DNA of 64,000 bases from Phaeospirillum sp. (GCA_030651575.1 JAUSFB010000044.1:62001-126000); one strand, 5' to 3'; shown: positions 9,529-17,567, counted from the first letter of the stretch. The notes: generated by a model from the letters alone, not told the origin. Made by a program: numbers and translations.

Positions 9529-10033
9529 GCAAGCGGCGGCCCGCCCCGTATGCAAGGCCCGGTCGAAGACTGGAAGCCCCATAATGATCGGCATGATTGA
9601 TCGCCTTTAGCGACGGCGACGGATCTTCACGGGCTTTCCCATGCAAGCTCCCCGAAAATCCGCATCTGGCGGCGATCGCTTTTCCCCATTGGAACCATCA
9701 GGAATCGGCGGCCTTTCCTATCTTCGGGGGAGAGGAGATTCCCCATGCCCGACTTCCGGCATATTCATCGGTTAAATTCCCCAATCCATTCCTTTGTCAT
9801 AGTTGGTGGCAGCAAGTAGAATTGGGTGTAGATTGTGACTCGCAAGCAGTGACATGGAAACCTTAGGCCAGACCACACGCCTCCAAAAGGTTGTTTAAGG
9901 GGGACCTCTGAGGCCCAGGCTTATGAACTGCATGGTCGTTAGTTAGTTTTTCCATTTTTCCGGGCGGCCTTCCCTCTTGCCTTTGTTAAACCAGTCGGTC
10001 AAGTATTGGTCGCTAATTAAAACAGAGGAAGCC
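9529..10033. other. 505-bp gene-poor, AT-richer interval
   Basis: No convincing gene lies between argB and the XRE regulator. Base composition is visibly more AT-rich than the flanks, especially from about 9750. A TTG-started frame of 89 codons (9597-9866) has no ribosome-binding site and no recognisable motif. The interval may hold promoter and operator DNA for the regulator, a small RNA, or an old insertion junction; nothing specific is supported. Confidence 0.5.
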
Positions 10034-10492
10034 ATGCCCCGCAAAAAGGCAAATAGAGGGCGTACCCCAGCAGGCGCCCCAAACCCTGTTGACGTTCACG
10101 TCGGGGCCCGCATGCGGCTGCGGCGCACTTTGCTGGGCCTCAGCCAGGAAAAATTGGGCGAGATGATCGGCCTGACCTTCCAACAGGTTCAGAAATACGA
10201 GCGCGGCGCCAACCGGGTCAGCTGCTCGCGGCTTTTCGATCTGGCGCGATCCCTGGAAGTGCCGATTTCCTATTTCTTTGATGACATGGCTCTGGAGGTC
10301 AGCAATCTCAGCCCCGTGCAGATGGGGCGCGAACCGCCGACGCAAGAGCCGGTCGCGGCGGAAGTCGATCCCCGCCTGCGTCGCGAGACCTTGGAACTGG
10401 TCCGCAACTACTACTCCATCACCGACCCGGATGTGCGGCGGCGCATTTACGACCTCGCCAAGGCACTCACCAACCGGGCCGACGAAGCCTAG
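10034..10492 (+). CDS. XRE-family transcriptional regulator (paralogue 1)
   Basis: Cytosolic DNA-binding protein of about 152 aa. After a basic N-terminus comes PNPVDVHVGARMRLRRT and a Cro/CI helix-turn-helix (GLSQEKLGEMIGLTFQQVQK, then YERGANR) at about residues 28-85. A C-terminal helical tail carries RRETLELVRNYYSI. The frame is open from a TTG at 9977, but the ATG at 10034 has AGAGGAAG just before it. It closely resembles the regulator at 24907-25407 in both head and tail. Targets are unknown; it is preceded by a long AT-rich gap that may contain its own operator. Confidence 0.85.
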   Translation: MPRKKANRGRTPAGAPNPVDVHVGARMRLRRTLLGLSQEKLGEMIGLTFQQVQKYERGANRVSCSRLFDLARSLEVPISYFFDDMALEVSNLSPVQMGREPPTQEPVAAEVDPRLRRETLELVRNYYSITDPDVRRRIYDLAKALTNRADEA

Positions 10493-10540
10493 CGCCCGAG
10501 ATCGGCTTTCCAGCCGAGCGGGCCAGGAACGCGGATCAAG

Positions 10541-11050
10541 TCAGCCTCCGGGGGGTGGGTGGATCGGCAGGGGATAGACGCTGCGTGGCGGCAAACGGTG
10601 GATCACGACCGCCATCACGACCAGGATGACGGTTCCCAGCAGCACCGGCATCAGCAAGAAACCCCATCCGGGATGGCTCATCATCACCACCAGCGGATCC
10701 GCTGCCGCAGGCGGGTGGGTCAGCCGCAGCAAAGCCAGCATCACCATCACTACGGCTACCGAGCCCGCCATGGCCGCCCAGCCTCCCGGTAGGAAGTGGT
10801 CGAACAACAGCCCGACCAGAGTGGCGAGGATATGACCTCCCACCAGATTGGCCGGCTGGGACATGGGCGATTCGGGAAACCCGAACACCATCACGGCCGA
10901 TGCCCCCAGCGGCGCCGCCAGCATGGGCGCCCCGCTGAAATCATCGATCAGCGCGATTATCCCCAGCGAGATCACCGTCCCGATTCCGGCCTTGAGCCAG
11001 CACGGCACACAGGGCGGCGTCTGATGACGAAAGACGAAGCGGCGCGGCAT
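10541..11050 (-). CDS. HPP-family integral membrane protein
   Basis: A 169-aa membrane protein with four to five hydrophobic helices and the family-naming motif in LRLTHPPAAADPLVV. GAPMLAAPLGASAVMVF and the SQPANLVGGH stretch are also typical. Some plant and cyanobacterial HPP proteins move nitrite into plastids or cells, but whether this one does is not shown by sequence. The gene stands alone on the minus strand, convergent with the XRE regulator. Two cysteines near the N-terminus (PPCVPCW) are an oddity of unknown meaning. Confidence 0.8.
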   Translation of the reverse strand: MPRRFVFRHQTPPCVPCWLKAGIGTVISLGIIALIDDFSGAPMLAAPLGASAVMVFGFPESPMSQPANLVGGHILATLVGLLFDHFLPGGWAAMAGSVAVVMVMLALLRLTHPPAAADPLVVMMSHPGWGFLLMPVLLGTVILVVMAVVIHRLPPRSVYPLPIHPPPGG

Positions 11051-11123
11051 TGGGGACTCGCATGAATTAATGATGGATATTTTCTATACCTTTAGGAGCC
11101 GGCCCGACAAGTCCTCGCTGAAG

Positions 11124-12290
11124 TCATGATTGAGGGACCGCTGTCGAAGCGGCCGCCTGATCGTCCCATCGCCAGCGGTGATCCAACCCGGTCCAGGACG
11201 GGCAGCCGATCTGGGTGAGGGTCCGCCGCAGATCGGCGGTCAACAGCTCAACCGCCCGCGCCGCGCCCGCCGCGCCGCCCGCCGCGACGCCGTAATAAAA
11301 GCCGCGTCCGCAAAAGACGAAATCCGCCCCCATCACCCGAGCCCGGACAATGTCCTCGCCCGAGCGGATGCCGCTATCCATCACCACCACCACATCCGGC
11401 CCGACCGCCGCGCGGATGGCCGCCAAGGCGTCGACGGCGGCGGGAGCGGCGTCCAGTTGGCGGCCGCCATGATTGGAGACCCAGATCCCGTCGGCGCCCG
11501 CCTCCAGCGCCGCCTCGGCGTCCTCGGGGGCCAACAGGCCCTTGACCAGCAGGGCGCCCTGCCACATCTGGCGCAGTTCCTTCAGATCGTCCCAGGACAG
11601 GGTGTCCTTGATCTGGCTGGTTATGAAGGCGCTGAGAGTCTGACCGCTCACCGCGGCATTGTAGGGCGCCAGATTGGGAAATCCCGGCGACCCCGCCCTT
11701 AGCGTCGCCAAGGCCCAGGCCGGATGGGCCGCCACCGAGGCCATGAAACGCAGGCCGGGCCGGAAAGGCAGGACAAAGCGGTTGCGCACATCGCGGCGGC
11801 GGTCACCGGCCAGCGGCACATCCACCGTCACCGCCATCACCCGGATGCCGGCCTCCCAGGCGCGGCGCAGCAGGTCGCGGTTGATGTCCGGCCGGTGCGA
11901 ATAGTAGAGCTGGAACCAGGTATTGCCCGGCGCCGCCTCGGCCATGGCCTCGATGGTGGTGGACGACACCGTGCTGACCACCAGCGGCAGGTCATGAGCC
12001 TGGGCCTGACGCGCCAGAATGAGGTCGGCCCCCGGCCAAAGCAGGTTGCCCATGCCGACCGGGGCGATACCGAACGGCTGGGCATGGGTCCGGCCGAACA
12101 GGGTCGCGGTGGTCTCGGGCTTGCCCCCAGTACAAAAGCGCGGCTTTAGCGTCACCGCCTCCAGCCGCTCGCGGTTGCGGCGCAAGCCCCCTTCCTCGCC
12201 GGAACCGCCGTCGAGGAAGCCGAAGGCGAAGGCCGGCAACCGACGCCGCGCCCGCCTGGCCAGATCCGCGATACAACTCATGGTCTTCAT
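11124..12290 (-). CDS. FMN-dependent alpha-hydroxy-acid dehydrogenase (LldD/glycolate-oxidase family)
   Basis: Flavoenzyme of 388 aa that oxidises a 2-hydroxy acid such as lactate, glycolate or mandelate to the 2-oxo acid. Visible motifs are IAPVGMGNLLWPGAD (FMN pocket), WFQLYYSHRP, AVTVDVPLAGDRRRDVRN and the active-site histidine segment VSNHGGRQLD. Close to the C-terminus, VMDSGIRSGEDIVRA binds the FMN phosphate. Substrate choice cannot be fixed from sequence, so no symbol is given. It lies 26 bp downstream of the unknown gene at 12317-13081 on the same strand and may be co-transcribed with it. Confidence 0.88.
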   Translation of the reverse strand: MKTMSCIADLARRARRRLPAFAFGFLDGGSGEEGGLRRNRERLEAVTLKPRFCTGGKPETTATLFGRTHAQPFGIAPVGMGNLLWPGADLILARQAQAHDLPLVVSTVSSTTIEAMAEAAPGNTWFQLYYSHRPDINRDLLRRAWEAGIRVMAVTVDVPLAGDRRRDVRNRFVLPFRPGLRFMASVAAHPAWALATLRAGSPGFPNLAPYNAAVSGQTLSAFITSQIKDTLSWDDLKELRQMWQGALLVKGLLAPEDAEAALEAGADGIWVSNHGGRQLDAAPAAVDALAAIRAAVGPDVVVVMDSGIRSGEDIVRARVMGADFVFCGRGFYYGVAAGGAAGAARAVELLTADLRRTLTQIGCPSWTGLDHRWRWDDQAAASTAVPQS

Positions 12291-12316
12291 GCGGCCTCCG
12301 AACGGGACAATACCAA

Positions 12317-13081
12317 TCAGATGCAGTAATCGTCAGCCGGAGGACGCGGCAGGCGGACGATGAACTCGCCACCCAGCACCGCCGCCATGCGGTGCAGATC
12401 GGCCAGGACGTCCAGCACCACCGTCTCGCCGCCGCCGCCCAGCAGAACGCCGCAGCCCCAGCCGTCGCGATGGAGTTCGAGGCCGGTTCGGCCGATCTGG
12501 TCGATGGGGTCTTGGGGCGATTCCACCGGATAGCTCACCATGTAGGGAATCCCCAACGTGTCGAGCAGGATGGCGGCGTCGATGGCGTAGCCGGGACCGC
12601 GCGGATCGTCCGGCGGCGGGTCGATGAAGACGAAATGGGGCCGGTTGGCCATGGCGATGCGATTGCGCAGGAACTGGAACCAGTCATGGCTCCAGAACCG
12701 GGTCCAGCCGACCTCGCGATTATCCTTGGCGGCGGCGATGACCTCGGGCGCGATGTCGTTGACATCGGCCTCGAACGCCAGCCGGGGCAGTCCTCCGATC
12801 ACCCTGCCGGCCAGCACCCAGGAGCCCGGATGCCCCGGCGTCGCGGTCATGGCGGCGTGGAAGCACGGGGTGGTGAAGTCGCGTCCATGCGCCAAAACCG
12901 CCGCCAGCATGGCCGGTGGTTCGATCCGGCCGCTGCCGCCATGGGTATCGGCATAGGAGAACAGCAGTTCGGAGTCACTGGCGGAGGTCGCGGCCGGGGC
13001 TCGGTCCAGCAGCGCCCGCGCCGTCCGCGCCACCGCTGCCGCCAGGATGAATTGAGTCCAAAGGATGCCGCGACCGTCCAT
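12317..13081 (-). CDS. Protein of unknown function with a FVFIDPP motif
   Basis: I do not recognise this 254-aa protein. It has HFVFIDPPPDDPRGPGYAID near residue 150, then GIPYMVSYPVESPQDPIDQI and WGCGVLLGGGGE. The order DPP, then a YP-containing strand, then a GCG-L strand loosely recalls the second half of RlmJ-type N6-adenine methyltransferases, but no SAM-binding glycine motif is obvious in the first half. It may therefore be a divergent or inactive relative, or unrelated. It lies between the dehydrogenase gene and the phage-type repressor, on the same strand as both. Confidence 0.6.
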   Translation of the reverse strand: MDGRGILWTQFILAAAVARTARALLDRAPAATSASDSELLFSYADTHGGSGRIEPPAMLAAVLAHGRDFTTPCFHAAMTATPGHPGSWVLAGRVIGGLPRLAFEADVNDIAPEVIAAAKDNREVGWTRFWSHDWFQFLRNRIAMANRPHFVFIDPPPDDPRGPGYAIDAAILLDTLGIPYMVSYPVESPQDPIDQIGRTGLELHRDGWGCGVLLGGGGETVVLDVLADLHRMAAVLGGEFIVRLPRPPADDYCI

Positions 13082-13152
13082 GACCTACCCGATCATTGCT
13101 TGCTGCAACGCAGTAAAGCACGGATGGAGCCGGGCGGACAGGGGGGGAAGGG

Positions 13153-13785
13153 CTATTGGCTCGCCCACAGAATCCGAGCCATCCAGCCCACCTCCTCGGT
13201 GGCCAGGGAGCGGCCGGAATGGGCCGGATTGATCGAGATGAGATCGATGCGTTTGGCGGTCAGGCGCACCAGTTGCTTGACCATCACTTCGCCATCGGTG
13301 GTGCGCACGACCACCCGATCACCCCGCCGCACGCTGGCGGTGGGCGACACGATCACCACGTCGCCGTCGCGGAACAGCGGCTCCATGGAATCGCCGCTGA
13401 CCTCTAGGGCGTAGGCGTGTTCGTCCCCGATTTCCGGGAACGGAATCTCGTCCCAGCCGCCGCCGACCGGATAACCGGCGTCGTCGAAAAATCCCCGGTC
13501 CCCCGCCTGGGCGAACCCGATCAACGGGATGGTGGCGCCGGAGCGGCTCGACGCGTCGCCTTCGATATAGCTGACGAACTCGGTCATGCTGGTGCCGGTG
13601 GCCTCCAGCACCTTGGCGACGCTTTCGGTCGACGGCCAGCGCGCCTTGCCCTCGCGGGTGATGCGCTTGCTTTTATTGAAGGTGGTGGGATCAAGGCCTG
13701 CTTTGCGCGCAAGCGCCGACGCCGTCAACCCGTGTCCTCGGGCTAGCGCATCAATGGCAGCCCAGATGTCAGCGTGTTTAAGCAT
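13153..13785 (-). CDS. S24-family (LexA/CI-like) phage-type repressor
   Basis: DNA-binding regulator with a C-terminal LexA-type self-cleavage domain. The N-terminus (MLKHADIWAAIDALA) leads into a helix-turn-helix (LTASALARKAGLDPTTFNKS) at about residues 20-45. The S24 domain holds SGDSMEPLFRDGDVVIV, with the catalytic Ser at the SM site, and VRRGDRVVVRTTDGEVMVKQ with the catalytic Lys near its end. A Phe-Ala-Gln-Ala-Gly cleavage-region sequence (GFAQAGDRG) precedes it. An upstream in-frame TTG at 13803 with AAGAAAG before it is an alternative start. It is divergent from the phage module and probably represses it; DNA damage could relieve this. Confidence 0.88.
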   Translation of the reverse strand: MLKHADIWAAIDALARGHGLTASALARKAGLDPTTFNKSKRITREGKARWPSTESVAKVLEATGTSMTEFVSYIEGDASSRSGATIPLIGFAQAGDRGFFDDAGYPVGGGWDEIPFPEIGDEHAYALEVSGDSMEPLFRDGDVVIVSPTASVRRGDRVVVRTTDGEVMVKQLVRLTAKRIDLISINPAHSGRSLATEEVGWMARILWASQ

Positions 13786-13824
13786 GGGAAGATGGTCTCG
13801 CAATTTGCTTTCTTTCGCAGCAGG

Positions 13825-13843
13825 AAGATATGCCTTTTATCTT
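13825..13843. promoter_or_regulatory. Candidate repressor operator in the divergent phage-module promoter region
   Basis: AAGATA (13825-13830) and TATCTT (13838-13843) form an inverted repeat with a 7-bp spacer. It lies between the S24 repressor and the first plus-strand gene. The right half overlaps TTGACT (13842-13847), a possible -35 for the plus-strand genes. The size and position suit a CI-type operator, but no experimental match is known. Confidence 0.45.
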
Positions 13844-13905
13844 GACTCCAAGGCGTGAGTTCGGCAGATATGTACTGCATTCGTTCCTATAGCAGGAGAA
13901 CAGAT

Positions 13906-14271
13906 ATGGGCCGTTCCAGAGCCGTGTCGCAGCGCCTTTGTCTGCGCGATACAGAATCATTTACCACTGCGGAGGAGGCGTGGTTCTGGTATGCCCGCTG
14001 CCAGATCGCCCGCGATGACGGCGTTCGCTTCACCGCCGGCCTCGGCGCGGTGGCGCGCCCCTGCGAGCCCGACGACATCGCCCGCGAGGTTCAGCGGCTG
14101 TATCGGGCAAGGGTCCTGCTATCCTGTCATCTCGGCGTCCTGGTCCGGTTTGGGCGCCGCCTGGCCCCACCCGACATCCACGACGACGGCACCGCCGCCG
14201 AAGCCATGCTCTGGGAGGAATCCCTGGACCGGCTGACCACTCCGCTCCGTCAAAAAGGAATCGTCGCATGA
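13906..14271 (+). CDS. Phage-module protein of unknown function (121 aa)
   Basis: First plus-strand gene after the S24 repressor. The product is a soluble, Arg-rich 121-aa protein with no signal peptide. Its middle has AWFWYARCQIARDDGVRF, then PCEPDDIAREVQRLYRARVL and FGRRLAPPD, ending in LDRLTTPLRQKGIV. I do not recognise a function. The ATG at 13906 has AGGAGA upstream, while an earlier in-frame GTG at 13855 has none. It overlaps the next gene by ATGA (14268-14271), indicating coupling, so it belongs to the module. Confidence 0.75.
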   Translation: MGRSRAVSQRLCLRDTESFTTAEEAWFWYARCQIARDDGVRFTAGLGAVARPCEPDDIAREVQRLYRARVLLSCHLGVLVRFGRRLAPPDIHDDGTAAEAMLWEESLDRLTTPLRQKGIVA

Positions 14272-14684
14272 GTCAGATCCGCCCTCAATGGGATTGCGCC
14301 CTGGTTGCATTTTCCGGCCATGCCGACCAAATGTGGCTTCGGCTGTTGCGTCCCGGATTTAGGCATTGCTTCCTTGTCCTCGGGTCGCGCGGCGGCTGGC
14401 TCTGCCTCAACCCGCTGGCCCATCGCATGGACATCATGGTCCTTCCGGTCGAAGCCGGCTTCGACGTCTCCGAATGGTACAGAACGCAGGGGTTGACGGT
14501 GATCGAAGCCCGACTGTCGACGCCCCCCGAACGCGCCGCGCCCTGGCGGCCCCTGACCTGTGTCGAGGTGGTGAAGCGGGTATTAGGTATTTCAGCCTGG
14601 AATATCGTTACACCCTGGCAATTATACCGATATATCAAGAATAGCGGTATTAAATCCTTGACGTCGCCCATTGAGCCCCGTTAA
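14268..14684 (+). CDS. Possible permuted papain-like (NlpC/P60-type) protein in phage module
   Basis: A 138-aa soluble protein coupled to the preceding gene by ATGA. It has a histidine in a beta-strand-like segment (RHCFLVLGSRGGWLCLNPLA, about residues 32-51). A cysteine follows at the start of a helix (LTCVEVVKRVLGI, about residues 96-108), and then TPWQLYRYI. The order His then Cys is that of circularly permuted papain-like enzymes (LRAT/YebB-like). Such proteins often act as peptidases or acyl-transferases, and in phages may attack the cell wall. This is a motif-based guess; the fold has not been tested. Confidence 0.55.
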   Translation: MSQIRPQWDCALVAFSGHADQMWLRLLRPGFRHCFLVLGSRGGWLCLNPLAHRMDIMVLPVEAGFDVSEWYRTQGLTVIEARLSTPPERAAPWRPLTCVEVVKRVLGISAWNIVTPWQLYRYIKNSGIKSLTSPIEPR

Positions 14685-14802
14685 GGTCCTCCAATCAACG
14701 CCACAGTTACGCCCGTTCCTTCACCACGCCAATACCGGCGGGATTCCGCCTGCGTCGCGACGGGAACAAAACACGATCAAATGTTTTTATAAGGAGACCA
14801 TC

Positions 14803-15009
14803 ATGGGTGGATTTTTCTCTCCCGACCCGCCGCCGGCTCCGGCCCCCATCGCGCCCATCGTCACCGCCGACCCCGCCATCGCCGAGACCCAGGCCCGCCA
14901 GGACGCCATCGACCGCAACCGTCGGGGCCTTCACGGAACCATCGCCACCTCGGAACGGGGCGTTCTCCAGCCCAGCGCCGCCCCCCAGAAAAACCTGTTG
15001 GGAGAATGA
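14803..15009 (+). CDS. Small phage protein upstream of portal (68 aa)
   Basis: Pro/Ala-rich start (MGGFFSPDPPPAPAPIAPI) followed by a short helical stretch (ETQARQDAIDRNRRG) and a terminal GVLQPSAAPQKNLLGE. Small proteins with a GGF/GG-P-rich start and a terminal LLG often lie immediately before the portal gene in tailed phages; their role is poorly known. The ATG at 14803 has a perfect AAGGAG site upstream. The stop overlaps the portal start by ATGA. The 118 bp before it (14685-14802) contain no gene. Confidence 0.75.
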   Translation: MGGFFSPDPPPAPAPIAPIVTADPAIAETQARQDAIDRNRRGLHGTIATSERGVLQPSAAPQKNLLGE

Positions 15010-16586
15010 CCATGACCGCACCGAACAGGCAGCCCCGGCGGGGGGCCGGGCCATCCCCGCGCGACGAGGACGAGGCCGCCCGTGGCGAGCGGTTGCTTGG
15101 CCCGGAGGAGGACGACCCCTCGGTCTTGCTGAGACGCTACCGCAAGGCCAAGGAGCGCCGCGCCGTGTGGGAATCCCATTGGCAGGAATGCTATGACTAT
15201 GCCCTGCCGCTGCGTGACGCCATCATGCACGCCTCCACCCCCGGCGAGAAAAAGGCCGACCGCCTGTTCGACGGCACCGCCCCCGACGCGGTGGATCAAC
15301 TGGCCGCCAGCCTGCTGTCCGAACTGACGCCGCCCTGGGCTCAGTGGTTCGGCCTGACCGCCAGCGAAAGCCTGCCCGCCGCCGAACGCGATCAGGCCGC
15401 CCCGGCGCTGGACCGTATCGGAGCGGTGCTGCAATCGCATTTCGACCGCTCGAACTTCGCGGTGGAGATGCATCAGTGCTATCTGGACGTAGTGACCGGC
15501 GGCACCGCCTCGCTGCTGTTCGAGGAAGCCGCGCCGGGCGAGTCCTCGGCCTTTCGCTTCAGCGCCGTCCCCCTGGGCCAAGTGGTGCTGGAGGAAGGCC
15601 CCGAGGGCAAGCTGGACGTCAGCTTCCGTCGCAGTGAACTGACCTGGGCCGCCCTGCGGTCACGCTTTCCCGCCGCGATCCTGCCCGCTGAAATGGACCG
15701 CGCCGCCGCCGAGGACCCTGACCTGCGGGTGGGGGTGATCGAGGCGGTGGTGCCGATCCGTCACGGATATTGCTATGGCGCCGTGCTGGAAGCCGATGGC
15801 GACGACACCGTTCTCGCCACCGGCCGGTTCGAGATGACCCCGTTCATCAACTTCCGCTGGCTCAAGGCCCCCGGCGAGGTCTATGGCCGTTCGCCGGTGA
15901 TGAAGGCGTTGCCCGACATCAAGACCGCGAACAAGGTGGTGGAACTGGTGCTGAAAAATGCCACCATCGCCGTCACCGGCATTTGGCAGGCCGACGACGA
16001 CGGCGTGCTCAACCCCGCCAACATCAAGTTGATCCCCGGCACCATCATCCCCAAGGCGGTGGGTTCGGCCGGCCTGCAACCGCTGACCGCGCCCGGCCGG
16101 TTCGACACCTCGCAGCTGGTGCTCGAAGATTTGCGCAACCGTATCCGTCACGCCCTGCTGGTCGATCGGCTGGGGCAGGTGGAAGCCCCGCGCATGACCG
16201 CCACCGAAGTGCTGGAACGCTCGACCCAGATGGCCCGCGTCCTGGGCGCCACCTTTGGACGGCTGCAAACCGAACTGCTGACTCCGTTGGTGATGCGCGC
16301 CGTCCACATCTTGCGCCGTCGGGGCGAAATCCCCGATCTGGTGGTGGATGGCCGTTCGGTCGATCTGCAATACCGCTCGCCCCTGGCCCAGGGACAAGCC
16401 CAGCGCGACGCCAGGAACATGCTGACCTGGCTGTCGGCCCTGAACCAGATCGGCCCGGCGGCACTGGAGGCGATCGATCCCGCCGCCGCCGCCCGCTGGC
16501 TGGGCCGCAGTTTCAACGTCCCGGCCGAGCTGATGCGCCCGGCCGAACCGGCCCCCGTCGCGGAGACCGACCATGCCCCGCGCTGA
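15006..16586 (+). CDS. Phage portal (head-tail connector) protein, podovirus type
   Basis: Dodecameric ring protein through which DNA enters and leaves the phage head. The 526-aa length and layout fit the T7-like head-tail connector family. Visible features are RRYRKAKERRAVWESHWQEC near the N-terminus, LFDGTAPDAVDQLAASLLSELTPP, the YGRSPVMKALPDIKTANKV core, and a long C-terminal helix region (TATEVLERSTQMARVLGATFG). The frame is intact. A second ATG at 15012 could be used. It overlaps the small gene before it and the small gene after it. No terminase or capsid gene is next to it, which is unusual for a functional phage. Confidence 0.9.
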   Translation: MTMTAPNRQPRRGAGPSPRDEDEAARGERLLGPEEDDPSVLLRRYRKAKERRAVWESHWQECYDYALPLRDAIMHASTPGEKKADRLFDGTAPDAVDQLAASLLSELTPPWAQWFGLTASESLPAAERDQAAPALDRIGAVLQSHFDRSNFAVEMHQCYLDVVTGGTASLLFEEAAPGESSAFRFSAVPLGQVVLEEGPEGKLDVSFRRSELTWAALRSRFPAAILPAEMDRAAAEDPDLRVGVIEAVVPIRHGYCYGAVLEADGDDTVLATGRFEMTPFINFRWLKAPGEVYGRSPVMKALPDIKTANKVVELVLKNATIAVTGIWQADDDGVLNPANIKLIPGTIIPKAVGSAGLQPLTAPGRFDTSQLVLEDLRNRIRHALLVDRLGQVEAPRMTATEVLERSTQMARVLGATFGRLQTELLTPLVMRAVHILRRRGEIPDLVVDGRSVDLQYRSPLAQGQAQRDARNMLTWLSALNQIGPAALEAIDPAAAARWLGRSFNVPAELMRPAEPAPVAETDHAPR

Positions 16587-16839
16587 CATCGGCTGGACCT
16601 GGTTTGATCCTCCGGCCCCGCCCTCCGCCGAACAGTCCGGGCTTTGCCTGGCGCAGGCGGCGGCGCGGGTGTTCGCCTCCGGCGACGGCGAAGCGCTGCT
16701 GCGGCATCTGCGGGAGATGACGCTGGAACGCTGCCTTGGTCCCGATTCCGGCGACGCCGCGTTGCGTCACCTCGAAGGCCAGCGCCACCTCGTACTCCAT
16801 CTCCACGCCCTGGCCATCCGCGGTCGCGCCGGAGGCTGA
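16573..16839 (+). CDS. Small phage protein between portal and scaffold (88 aa)
   Basis: A short acidic-to-neutral helical protein starting inside the portal 3' end (14-bp overlap). GDGEALLRHLREMTLERCLG and AALRHLEGQRHLVLHLHAL are its most characteristic parts, a pattern found in small proteins between portal and scaffold genes of related proviruses. The function is unknown. The overlap with the portal and the intact frame support a real gene. Confidence 0.7.
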   Translation: MPRADIGWTWFDPPAPPSAEQSGLCLAQAAARVFASGDGEALLRHLREMTLERCLGPDSGDAALRHLEGQRHLVLHLHALAIRGRAGG

Positions 16840-16874
16840 ACCATCCTCCCACCACCACCACAAGGAGACGACCC

Positions 16875-17567
16875 ATGCATTATGAAGATTCCCTGGCGCC
16901 CGATCTGGAGCAGCCCACTCCCGCCGCGACCCGGCCCGCCAATGTGCCGGCCAAGTTCTGGGACGCGGCAAAGCGCCAGATCCGTACCGACGCCCTGCTG
17001 CGCGCCTATCTCGACCTGGAGCGACGCAGCTCGGCCCTGATCAAACCGCCCGGCATCCCCGACCGCGCCGAACTGTACCAGATCACCCATAAACACCCCG
17101 ATCTGGCCAGCAGCCCCGACGTCAACCATCGCCTGCACAAGGCCGGCTTCACCCAGCAGCAGGCCCAGCTGGTCTACGACCTGGCCCATGACTGCCTCCT
17201 GCCCCTGCTGGCCGATATGACCGGCAAGAACGGCGAGGCAGCCGATCTCAGTCATCTGCAACAGCATTTCGGCGGGGAAACCCGCTGGCGGCAGATCGCC
17301 CCCCAACTGGCGGCATGGGGCAAGAAGAACCTGCCGGTCGAGGCCTATGACGTCCTGGTCGCCTCGCCGGAAGGGGTCAAGACCCTCCATCGTCTGATGG
17401 GATCGGGCGAGCCCAGCCTGGGCCGCGTGCCGACCGCCAAGGATGAAGGCTCGTCCGAGGAGCAGTTGAAGAAGATGCTCCAGGATCCACGCTACTGGAA
17501 GACCCGCGATCCGGCCTTTATCGCCAAGGTCACCAGCGGCTTTCGTCGCCTCTATGGCGAGGAGTGA
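16875..17567 (+). CDS. Phage capsid-assembly scaffold-like protein
   Basis: A 230-aa soluble protein resembling scaffold/assembly proteins that follow the portal gene in podovirus-like proviruses. It opens with an acidic Pro-rich region (DSLAPDLEQPTPAATRP). Next come VPAKFWDAAKRQIRTDALL, then INH-like VNHRLHKAGFTQQQAQLVYDLA, and the ending LQDPRYWKTRDPAFIAKV and GFRRLYGEE. AAGGAGACG precedes the ATG at 16875. The major capsid gene that should follow is absent; the downstream DNA is the minus-strand mscS gene, whose 3' end overlaps this gene by 16 bp. Confidence 0.75.
   Translation: MHYEDSLAPDLEQPTPAATRPANVPAKFWDAAKRQIRTDALLRAYLDLERRSSALIKPPGIPDRAELYQITHKHPDLASSPDVNHRLHKAGFTQQQAQLVYDLAHDCLLPLLADMTGKNGEAADLSHLQQHFGGETRWRQIAPQLAAWGKKNLPVEAYDVLVASPEGVKTLHRLMGSGEPSLGRVPTAKDEGSSEEQLKKMLQDPRYWKTRDPAFIAKVTSGFRRLYGEE

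Noticed and set aside
9597-9866. 89-codon TTG-started frame after argB
   Set aside because: No ribosome-binding site, no motif, and codon use unlike the neighbours; treated as non-coding.
13153-17567. Gene transfer agent cluster
   Set aside because: Known alphaproteobacterial GTA clusters have HK97-type portal, protease, capsid and tail genes; the portal here is podovirus-like and the rest is missing.
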